The notes under the pieces: generated by a model
The model's input: only the letters and a program-made list of their open reading frames with translations
Told to the model about the DNA's origin: nothing
The model's database searches: none
In this document: positions 15,482 through 21,531 of the stretch, piece by piece
How the letters are laid out: every line of letters starts with the position of its first letter
Numbering within the stretch: position 1 is the first letter of the stretch
Assembly (NCBI GenBank): GCA_026397715.1
Contig: JAPLUN010000660.1
Span: forward strand, 1 to 33,819
Length of the DNA: 33,819 bases
Reading direction: 5' to 3'
DNA from: Verrucomicrobiota bacterium
GTDB lineage: Bacteria; Verrucomicrobiota; Verrucomicrobiia; Verrucomicrobiales; Verrucomicrobiaceae
Position numbers and translations under genes: made by a program

Positions 15482-17214
15482 CTCGGCGGAGCGAGATGGC
15501 TACTTTTGACCACCAGCACCACCTCCGCCCAGCTGAAGCGTGCCACGTTGAAGCCTGCGACTTTCTGGCTCTGCACACCGGATGATTCGGCTTCCAGCTC
15601 TTGCACAATCGATGTGTGATCCTTGGCGGCCGTTCCTTTCGGTGCCGTGCCCAGCAGGCCTTTAAACCAGCGGTCCAGCGTCCACTCGCGTTTGAGCACC
15701 ACCACAGCGACAGGACCGGATTGCTGGAGCAGCCGTTTCGCCTCGTTTACATCATCCGTGAACTGCCAGGTGTGGTTCGTGTAAAACACCAGGCTGGGCT
15801 CGGTGTAGCCGCAGCCATGCAGTGCCATGTCAGACGGCAGCGTGCCGAGCTGCTCGGCGACACGCACCGGCACGGAAGTCGCTCGCAACTGCTGACCGAG
15901 CAGTGAGAGGCTCAGGCTCGTCAGCACCACCGTCAGGCAGACAAGTCCGGTATTGCGATGCGTCATGCCTTGTTTCCACACAGCGCAGGCTACAGCACCT
16001 CCCACAGCCAGCACGCAGGTCAGTACCAGCAGTGCGCTGCCCATGAGATCGCGGATGCTGCCTTGCTGGATCTGCATCGCAGAAATCCAGCCGACTGCGA
16101 TGAGAGCTGCCATCCCCAGCGTCAGCCATTTCGCCACGGCAGGGAGTTCTTGCCTGCGGTTTTGCCATGCCAGCGCCAGCAGCACGATGAACGCCGGATA
16201 ACCCGGCATCACGTAGTGTGGAAGTTGCGTCGCATAGAAAAAGAAGATGACCTGCGGCGCGATAAACCACGCGGCTAGAAACGAAGTCTGCGCTGTCCAG
16301 TTGGCGCGCAGGCTGCGCCAGACCGGGAGTGCAAAACCCATCCATGGAAAGAGACTGAGCCAGGTGGTGAGGAGGTAGAAGCAGGGGACAAACTTGCGAC
16401 CATTGAACACATCCTTGCCGCGCTTCACCACATGCTCGCCCATGCCGGTCTTCCAAAAAGCACCGTTTGTTTCGATCAAAGCCGGAACGCCCCAGGCCGC
16501 CACCATTGCCACGGCGAGGCACAATCCGGGCACTGCCTGCAGCCTGCTCCACGGTAACGGCTTCTTCCAAAACACCCAGCGCCACAGCACGAGAGCCAGC
16601 GCGGGTACCAACCAAGCGATGGGCCCCTTGGCCAGAAACCCAGCGCCAAGGGACAGCCACAGGCACCAAAACCAGCCGTTCCGCCGCCGCAGCGTTGGCT
16701 CTGTCAGCAGCTCGATCAAGGCCCAGCACGCGAGCGCCACGAGCAGGATCATCGGCATGTCCGCCACGCACAACCGGCCATGCACCAGCGACTGCAGGCT
16801 GGTGAGCCAGGCCGCGCCCGCCAGCAGGCCGACGCTGGCATTCTGCGTCAGTTTCCGCGCCATGCGCGCCACAACGAGAGCGGTCAAATAAACGGCGACG
16901 ATGCTATGCAGCCGCGCCGCCAGCTCGTTCACACCCAACAGCGCGTAGTGCAGCCGCATCCACCAGTAGGTCAGGGGCGGTTTGTCGAAACGATACGCCC
17001 CATTGAAATAGGGGATCGTCCAGGTATCCCGATCCATCATTTCCACCGTGGCGTGGGCAAAGCGCGGCTCATCTCGGTCCATCAGCGGGATCGTGGACGT
17101 GCCCGGCAGATACAGCAGGAGAGCAAGCGCCAGCAGCACCCACCAGCCATGCTGGCGGCTGCGCTGATCATTCCAAAATGGCGTGGCAGACGAACCCATC
17201 ACGCCATTTGGCAT
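15478..17214 (-). CDS. ArnT-like glycosyltransferase (GT39/PMT superfamily)
   Basis: A 578-residue integral membrane protein with about 11-12 hydrophobic helices. It resembles ArnT/PMT-type glycosyltransferases, which move a sugar from a polyprenyl-phosphate donor to a lipid or protein on the periplasmic side. The first loop has MDRDEPRFAHAT (catalytic Asp/Glu at about 46-49, the family hallmark), followed by YRFDKPPLTYWWMRLHY, the 'DKPPL' motif. The periplasmic C-terminal part (about 430-578) is soluble. The ATG at 17214 is used; a second ATG at 17199 is possible. The final residues come from a REP-like element. Acceptor and sugar are unknown; the O-antigen-ligase-like gene nearby hints at cell-surface glycan work. 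Confidence 0.88.
   Translation of the reverse strand: MPNGVMGSSATPFWNDQRSRQHGWWVLLALALLLYLPGTSTIPLMDRDEPRFAHATVEMMDRDTWTIPYFNGAYRFDKPPLTYWWMRLHYALLGVNELAARLHSIVAVYLTALVVARMARKLTQNASVGLLAGAAWLTSLQSLVHGRLCVADMPMILLVALACWALIELLTEPTLRRRNGWFWCLWLSLGAGFLAKGPIAWLVPALALVLWRWVFWKKPLPWSRLQAVPGLCLAVAMVAAWGVPALIETNGAFWKTGMGEHVVKRGKDVFNGRKFVPCFYLLTTWLSLFPWMGFALPVWRSLRANWTAQTSFLAAWFIAPQVIFFFYATQLPHYVMPGYPAFIVLLALAWQNRRQELPAVAKWLTLGMAALIAVGWISAMQIQQGSIRDLMGSALLVLTCVLAVGGAVACAVWKQGMTHRNTGLVCLTVVLTSLSLSLLGQQLRATSVPVRVAEQLGTLPSDMALHGCGYTEPSLVFYTNHTWQFTDDVNEAKRLLQQSGPVAVVVLKREWTLDRWFKGLLGTAPKGTAAKDHTSIVQELEAESSGVQSQKVAGFNVARFSWAEVVLVVKSSHLAPPR
15479..15506 (-). repeat. REP-like palindromic element, copy B (inverted)
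   Basis: On the minus strand this reads AAAGTAGCC followed by stem CATCTCG / CGAGATG. It shares the AAAGTAG head and the TCTCGCTCCGC core with copy A. One stem pair differs between copies, C-G in A and A-T in B, so pairing is kept. It encodes the last residues (SSHLAPPR) of the glycosyltransferase, whose TGA stop lies at its edge. Confidence 0.75.
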
Positions 17215-17272
17215 CAACGCACACTTCGTCCGTCAGCAAGTTCCGACGTTTTTGTCACACGACACCCACTGG

Positions 17273-17701
17273 TTAATACAGCAGGAAGCCGATCTCGCTG
17301 TCCGTGAGCTGGGACGTGTCATCCACCGCCAGCAGAGCTTGGGTGTCAAAGGTCGCCTCCCAGGGAGTCTCCGCCGCTGCCGCGAGCAGTGGCAGATCAG
17401 GCACGGCCATCACAGGCGTTTCCTGTTTGGCAAGCTGGGGCTCCGCCGAAGGCTGGGTTTGGAAAATCACGAGCGCCAAAGCGAGGGTGGCCACGGTGAC
17501 CGTGGCGAAAGCCCATTTGGCCGCAGGGGCCGCAAACGAGACATCTTCCCACCAGGTGCGCAACGCAGCGAGCCAGCCGCGATCCTGCGGGGTCTGCCGG
17601 GCGGCACGCACCACGTTCTGGGCGAAATTGGTACGCACCTCGACCGCGCGGGCTTGGGCCAGCAGCTTGGCGATGGGGTCTTGGGGCGAGAGGGGTTCCA
17701 T
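17273..17701 (-). CDS. Single-pass membrane protein, anti-sigma-like layout
   Basis: A 142-residue protein from the ATG at 17701 (MEPLSPQDP). A longer frame would overlap the HIT gene. Residues about 8-60 are a soluble helical segment (DPIAKLLAQARAVEVRTNFAQNVVRAAR), followed by one transmembrane helix (WAFATVTVATLALALVIF) and a periplasmic tail of about 60 residues ending LTDSEIGFLLY. This N-in/C-out design is common among small anti-sigma-like proteins in Verrucomicrobiota, but no sigma factor gene is next to it, so the role is open. It lies 44 bp after the HIT gene and 58 bp before the glycosyltransferase on the same strand. Confidence 0.62.
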   Translation of the reverse strand: MEPLSPQDPIAKLLAQARAVEVRTNFAQNVVRAARQTPQDRGWLAALRTWWEDVSFAAPAAKWAFATVTVATLALALVIFQTQPSAEPQLAKQETPVMAVPDLPLLAAAAETPWEATFDTQALLAVDDTSQLTDSEIGFLLY

Positions 17702-17745
17702 GATGGTAACGAAAACAACCGGGACGGTCCAAAGTTGCAAAAAAA

Positions 17746-18099
17746 TCAGCCCGGAGGCCATTCCAGGCTGCGCCCTGCCAGCAGATGCACGTGCAGGTGG
17801 GGGACGGACTCGCCTGCATCCTTGCCGTGATTGATCACCAGACGGAAGCCTTTGCTGCGGTCTTTGATGCCCAGCTTGTCGGCAATTTTCCCCGCTGCGA
17901 GCAGCAGTGCGCCCAGCGTGGCCTGGTCCTCTGCCACGGCTTCGCCAACCCGTGGAATCAGCTTTTTCGGCACGATCAGTACATGGATCGGAGCCTGGGG
18001 ATTGACGTCGTTGAAAGCGGCCACCAGATCGTCCTCATAGACGAGCGGGGCGGGGATTTCACGGTCGATGATCTTTTGAAAAATGGTCTTTTCACTCAT
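17746..18099 (-). CDS. HIT family (HinT-like) nucleotide-binding protein
   Basis: A 117-residue histidine triad protein of the purine nucleoside phosphoramidase group. The signature HLHVHLL has His101, His103 and His105, with INHGKDAGESVPHLHVH upstream as in HinT. The N-terminal TIFQKIIDREIPAPLVYEDD is the standard opening of the family (C/S-x-F-xx-I-xx-x-E-IP). It acts on adenosine phosphoramidates and aminoacyl-adenylates in the cytoplasm. It starts at the ATG at 18099, 6 bp after the nrdR stop, so the two are almost certainly co-transcribed. Confidence 0.95.
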   Translation of the reverse strand: MSEKTIFQKIIDREIPAPLVYEDDLVAAFNDVNPQAPIHVLIVPKKLIPRVGEAVAEDQATLGALLLAAGKIADKLGIKDRSKGFRLVINHGKDAGESVPHLHVHLLAGRSLEWPPG

Positions 18100-18105
18100 G
18101 GCGGA

Positions 18106-18594
18106 TTAACGGAAAAGTTCCGGCTGCTTGCCATCGCGCGGACGGCGCTCGCCGAGGCTCTTGATCTCGTCGATGAACTCACCCACGTCCTCAAACTGGC
18201 GGTACACCGAGGCATAGCGCACGTAGGCCACATGGTCGATCGACTCCAGACGGCGCATCACCTTGGCGCCGATCACCGTGCTGGGGATTTCGCGGTAGCC
18301 TTCTTCTTCCAGCTCGTTGGCGATGTCATCCACGAGTTGCTCCAGCTGCTCCATCTTTACGGGGCGCTTTTCGCAGGATTTGCGCACGCCGCCCAGCAGC
18401 TTGTCGCGGTTGAAGTTCTCGCGGGCGCCGTTGCGCTTGACCACGCGCAGTTCTTCGCGCTCCACGATTTCATAGGTCGTGAAGCGGAAATCGCACTTCA
18501 TGCATTCCCGGCGGCGGCGGATGGCGTGCCCCTCCCTCGCCTCGCGGGAGTCGATGACTTTATCCTGGGAGCTTCCACATTTGGGGCAACGCAT
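18106..18594 (-). CDS. nrdR: Transcriptional repressor NrdR
   Basis: A 162-residue repressor of ribonucleotide reductase genes that senses dATP/ATP. The N-terminal zinc ribbon has Cys3, Cys6, Cys31 and Cys34 (MRCPKCG ... RRRRECMKCDFRFTTYE), followed by an ATP-cone at about 49-139 (VVKRNGARENFNRDKL, then YREIPSTVIGAKVMRRL). Both length and order are diagnostic. The start is the ATG at 18594, and coaC diverges 105 bp away. No nrd genes or clear NrdR boxes lie in this window, so its targets are elsewhere. Confidence 0.97.
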   Translation of the reverse strand: MRCPKCGSSQDKVIDSREAREGHAIRRRRECMKCDFRFTTYEIVEREELRVVKRNGARENFNRDKLLGGVRKSCEKRPVKMEQLEQLVDDIANELEEEGYREIPSTVIGAKVMRRLESIDHVAYVRYASVYRQFEDVGEFIDEIKSLGERRPRDGKQPELFR

Positions 18595-18699
18595 TCAGTC
18601 TTGGGGTAGGGGGAGGGAATGTGCTTTCTCGCGGGCAGGATGGCAAGCACCATCGTAGTTAGGGCTTTGCGGGCGGATTTTAGCGTTTATCGTGGGTTT

Positions 18700-19239
18700 A
18701 TGTCCCGCATCATCCTCGGCGTCACCGGGTCCATCGCAGCTTACAAGGCGGCGGACCTCGCCAGCCAGCTCACCAAGGCCGGCCATGGGGTGACATGTGT
18801 GCTGACGAAATCGGCGCTGGAATTTGTTACGCCCCTCACGCTGGGAACGCTGTCTAAAAATCCCGTCATCACCGACTTGTTTGCCGAAAAGGAGGGCTGG
18901 CAGCCCGGGCACATTCAGCTCGCCGACGAGGCCGATTTGCTCCTCGTCGCCCCAGCTACCGCGAATATTCTGGCTTCTATGGCAAACGGCTTCGCCCACG
19001 ATGCCCTCTCCGCCATCGCCCTGGCCACCCGTGCGCCGATTTTGATCGCCCCCGCCATGAACGGCAAGATGTGGCAGCACCCCGCCACGCAGAAGAACGT
19101 GGAGACCCTGCGCGGCTTCGGTGCGCAATTCGTCGAACCCGCCTCCGGCATGCTTGCCTGCGGGTATGAGGGCGTCGGGCGGCTGGCGGAGGTGGAAACG
19201 ATCCTCGCGGCCGTGGCAAACGTCCTGGCCAATCGCTAA
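18700..19239 (+). CDS. coaC: Phosphopantothenoylcysteine decarboxylase (stand-alone CoaC flavoprotein)
   Basis: A 179-residue HFCD-type flavoprotein. It would decarboxylate 4'-phosphopantothenoylcysteine to phosphopantetheine in coenzyme A synthesis. The ATG at 18700 gives MSRIILGVTGSIAAYKAADL, whose GSIAAYK is the FMN-binding opening. His71 in GHIQLADEAD is the catalytic His, APAMNGKMW (117-125) is the PxMNxxMW substrate motif, and GMLACGYEGVGR (150-161) carries the catalytic Cys154. The protein stops here; the usual fused CoaB synthetase half is absent, so CoaB must be encoded elsewhere. Related flavin prenyltransferases lack the ACGxxGxGR motif, which supports CoaC. Confidence 0.92.
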   Translation: MSRIILGVTGSIAAYKAADLASQLTKAGHGVTCVLTKSALEFVTPLTLGTLSKNPVITDLFAEKEGWQPGHIQLADEADLLLVAPATANILASMANGFAHDALSAIALATRAPILIAPAMNGKMWQHPATQKNVETLRGFGAQFVEPASGMLACGYEGVGRLAEVETILAAVANVLANR

Positions 19240-19282
19240 AGTGCTCCTTGGCAGCCCTGTCCCTTTCCACTATCTTCCGTCC

Positions 19283-19612
19283 ATGCACGAGCACGACGAC
19301 ACTGGCGACAAGCTGGAACACGCGTATTTCTGCTACCTCGCGGACAAGTTTGAGCGGGAACCAGAGTTGTTGGAGATTCCGCTGCAAACCATCTCTCGTT
19401 GGCGCAAACGCGGCACATGGGGGGAGGAGCATCTCTCACGGTGGGAAACGCTCATTCAAGCTGCGAGGGGTTCCCAGACAGATTTAAAGAAGCTGGCGGG
19501 GGTTTTGAGGGCGGATGATGAGGAGACCCTGTTCTTTAAGGGCTTTGATCCCTTTCCTGGCGTGCTCAGCATGCAGGAAAAAAAGCAATTTTTATGCGCA
19601 TCGAGGCACTGA
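19283..19612 (+). CDS. Small helix-turn-helix-like protein upstream of a nucleotidyltransferase
   Basis: A 109-residue cytoplasmic protein from the ATG at 19283 (MHEHDDTGDKLEHAYFCYLA). Residues about 31-56 (EIPLQTISRWRKRGTWGEEHLSRW) resemble a DNA-binding helix-turn-helix of the MerR/small-terminase sort, where 'ISRWRKRG' would be the recognition helix. The rest is charged helix. It overlaps the next gene by 19 bp in the -1 frame, so the two are a unit. The overlap includes an in-frame A_AAA_AAG heptamer. By position and shape it could be the antitoxin or regulator of the nucleotidyltransferase, as in AbiE-like pairs, but no family match is claimed. Confidence 0.68.
   Translation: MHEHDDTGDKLEHAYFCYLADKFEREPELLEIPLQTISRWRKRGTWGEEHLSRWETLIQAARGSQTDLKKLAGVLRADDEETLFFKGFDPFPGVLSMQEKKQFLCASRH
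19579..19585 (+). other. Candidate -1 frameshift site (A_AAA_AAG)
   Basis: Seven A residues and a G are read in the HTH frame as gaA AAA AAG, the slippery heptamer used by dnaX. A -1 slip would continue as A-I-F then M-R-I-E, entering the nucleotidyltransferase frame just before its own ATG at 19594. No strong stimulatory hairpin or upstream SD was seen. Confidence 0.45.
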
Positions 19613-20145
19613 AACATCTGGCTACCTCTGCTGCCGCACTGGCTCCGGAAACCACCATCGTGGTCTTTGGCTCAGCGTCAGCCTTCGCCACCTATCCAGA
19701 GCTGGGCTTGGAGTGTGAGCTATACAAGCAGACAAAAGATGCCGATCTAATCTTTGAACCTTGGGAGCAAAGTCTTGGCCAGGCGCTTAACAATGCTGTG
19801 GGCAAAACGAGCTCCTTTTATGATCACTTTGGCTACTATGCCGACATCATCTCTCCTGCAGCTTTCGACAACTTCCCACCCGGCTTCCGGGATCGGCTGG
19901 TGCCCTTGGAAGGCTGCCCGCGAGTGTTTGCTCTGGATCCTCACGACATGGCCGTGGCCAAGTTATTTGCCGGACGGCCCAAAGACATTCGGCTGCTGTC
20001 ATTCCTTTTCGCCACGGATCGGCTCGATGAAGCGAAGGTGCGCAAGATGCTCTGGGACACGCCGATGGAAGAGAAGTGGATCGTGAAAACGCACGCGGTT
20101 CTAGATCAAGTTCTGGCTGAGGCGGCGATGCAGCGCGTGGCGTGA
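19594..20145 (+). CDS. DUF6036-like nucleotidyltransferase-fold protein
   Basis: A 183-residue protein. TIVVFGSASAF (21-31) followed by KDADLIFE (48-55) gives the GS-x(n)-DxD core of minimal nucleotidyltransferases, with Asp49 and Asp51 as metal ligands. LDPHDMAVAKLFAGRPKDIRLL (about 114-135) matches the 'DLAxxKLxAGRxKD' stretch of DUF6036 and AbiEii-type proteins. Such proteins often act as toxins that add nucleotides or phosphate to tRNA or proteins, paired with a small DNA-binding partner. The overlapping upstream gene fits this. The gene looks less GC-rich than its neighbours and uses codons such as CTA, ATA and TTT more freely, which may mean transfer. The ATG at 19594 overlaps the previous gene by 19 bp. 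Its stop is 2 bp from the convergent hydrolase gene. Confidence 0.75.
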   Translation: MRIEALKHLATSAAALAPETTIVVFGSASAFATYPELGLECELYKQTKDADLIFEPWEQSLGQALNNAVGKTSSFYDHFGYYADIISPAAFDNFPPGFRDRLVPLEGCPRVFALDPHDMAVAKLFAGRPKDIRLLSFLFATDRLDEAKVRKMLWDTPMEEKWIVKTHAVLDQVLAEAAMQRVA

Positions 20146-20146
20146 A

Positions 20147-20995
20147 CTACGGAGCGCTGGCGCCGACCACCCGCCGCAGCCATTCCCTTGCCTTCACTCT
20201 GGCAGGGCTGGGTCGCAGAGTCCATGCATCATTGTGATTGCGGAAGCCGGTGCTCACGAAGGCCAGATCGGCCTTGGGCAGAAGCGGGCGCAGGTAGGCT
20301 TCCGTTTCCTGGGCATTCGGTCCTTCGCCGCAGATGAACTGGGGGCGGTTGCCGAGGCGTTTGAGACGGACCAGAGCCGATTCGCGATCTGAATGGGGAT
20401 AGGGCCAGGTTTTGACGCCGTCGTAGTGGCTGTAGGAAAAAAATCCGCACCACAGCCTGGCGGTTTCGTCATCGTAGAGGCCCAGATAGTTGCAGGCGAT
20501 GGCTCCGCGAGAGAAGCCGCAGAGCAGGACCTTTGAATCATCGCCGCCGTAGTCATGGCAGACGGACTTCACGGTTTCACGCAGGTATTTCAATGTCGGC
20601 TGCGGATCATAGGTCGGTGGATTGCCCCACCAGGTGATCGCGATTGCGTCGCCCTTTTCGTTTAAATACGGCGAGCACAGCCAGATGAAGCCGCGACCGG
20701 CGGAGAGGCCGTAGCCGAGATTGCTGCCTTCGGGGAGGCCGGTGCTGACATCGCCGAACTTGTTGGTGTAACGGCCGTTGCCGGCGAGCTCGACGATCAC
20801 GGGCATCTTTGCGCCCGGTTTCCAATCGGTGGGCAGGTAGAGCACGTGCAGGCCCACTTTGACGCGCTTGCCGGCAGCCGGCGGACCTGCGCTCAAAGCG
20901 GGCACTTCGAGATCTGCGGGTATGGTGCGGATGTCAGGCAGTTCCTGCGCGAACAAGCTGGCAGAAAGAAGCCAAAAGAAGACGGCGGTTTTCAT
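20147..20995 (-). CDS. Secreted alpha/beta hydrolase (esterase-like)
   Basis: A 282-residue protein with signal peptide MKTAVFFWLLSASLFAQ. VLYLPTDWKPGAKMPVIVELAGNG is the opening strand and oxyanion region of an alpha/beta hydrolase. VLLCGFSRGAIACNYLGL holds the nucleophile elbow GFSRG with Ser162, and NHNDAW near the C-terminus offers His254 as the catalytic base. The acid is probably in the Asp/Glu-rich HSDRES or GEGPNAQE region. It resembles the secreted esterase/PHB-depolymerase-like group, but the substrate is unknown. Its ATG overlaps the stop of the CxxC/HMA-like gene (ATGA), making it the last gene of a coupled operon. Confidence 0.78.
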   Translation of the reverse strand: MKTAVFFWLLSASLFAQELPDIRTIPADLEVPALSAGPPAAGKRVKVGLHVLYLPTDWKPGAKMPVIVELAGNGRYTNKFGDVSTGLPEGSNLGYGLSAGRGFIWLCSPYLNEKGDAIAITWWGNPPTYDPQPTLKYLRETVKSVCHDYGGDDSKVLLCGFSRGAIACNYLGLYDDETARLWCGFFSYSHYDGVKTWPYPHSDRESALVRLKRLGNRPQFICGEGPNAQETEAYLRPLLPKADLAFVSTGFRNHNDAWTLRPSPARVKAREWLRRVVGASAP

Positions 20996-21531
20996 AGGGT
21001 CTTGAGTTCAACGTGGCCTTTTTTCAAAGCGGCCTCGAGGGCCTCGCGGTTGGTCTTGGCGGGATCGATCCACGCGGTGAGCAGGGCGGTCTCGTTGACG
21101 GTGGCGCGTTCGACGCCGTCGAGTTTGGCGATGGCGATGTAAGCGCCGTAGCGGCAGCCTTTGCAGTCGAGGAGGCCGCACTGGATTTCAATTTTCTGCA
21201 GCTTGTCCGCTGGAAGGGTGGACAGAGGCACCAGCGTGAAGGTGCCGTTGGAAGCGGCGCGCAGGAGATCTTCCAGACGCCGGGTGATGGCATCCGGCGC
21301 TGGCGGCTTCTTCGGGTTGTAGCCGGGCATGAGCTTCGCTGGGTCGTAGCGGAAGGTGACCTCGGCGGTGTCAAAGTTGCAGGCTGCGAGTTCGATCTCG
21401 GGCATGGTCTTGACCTGCTCACGTAGGTCCTGCTCTCGCGAGGGTTCGCTGAGGCCGATGATGCGGTGTTTGGATTCATCCGCCTGCAGTTGCAGCGCGA
21501 TGAGGCTGAGGACGAGGAGAAGGTGTTTCAT
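20992..21531 (-). CDS. Secreted HMA-like protein with CxxC
   Basis: A 179-residue protein with signal peptide MKHLLLVLSLIALQLQA. The C-terminal half (about 112-179) looks like a heavy-metal-associated domain: KIEIQCGLLDCKGCRYGAYIAIAKLDGVERATVNETALL, with Cys123-x-x-Cys126 in place of the usual MxCxxC and the following 'GVxxxxV' beta strand. The N-terminal half (22-105) may be a degenerate copy without the cysteine pair (EIELAACNFDTAEVTFRYDPAKL). It may bind a metal or accept electrons in the periplasm, which would fit its DUF1592 cytochrome-like neighbour. It starts at an ATG that shares one base with the TGA of that gene (TGATG) and ends overlapping the hydrolase gene (ATGA). Confidence 0.68.
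   Translation of the reverse strand: MKHLLLVLSLIALQLQADESKHRIIGLSEPSREQDLREQVKTMPEIELAACNFDTAEVTFRYDPAKLMPGYNPKKPPAPDAITRRLEDLLRAASNGTFTLVPLSTLPADKLQKIEIQCGLLDCKGCRYGAYIAIAKLDGVERATVNETALLTAWIDPAKTNREALEAALKKGHVELKTL

Noticed and set aside
17785..18609. 274-codon plus-strand frame opposite HIT and nrdR
   Set aside because: Antisense shadow of two firmly identified genes.
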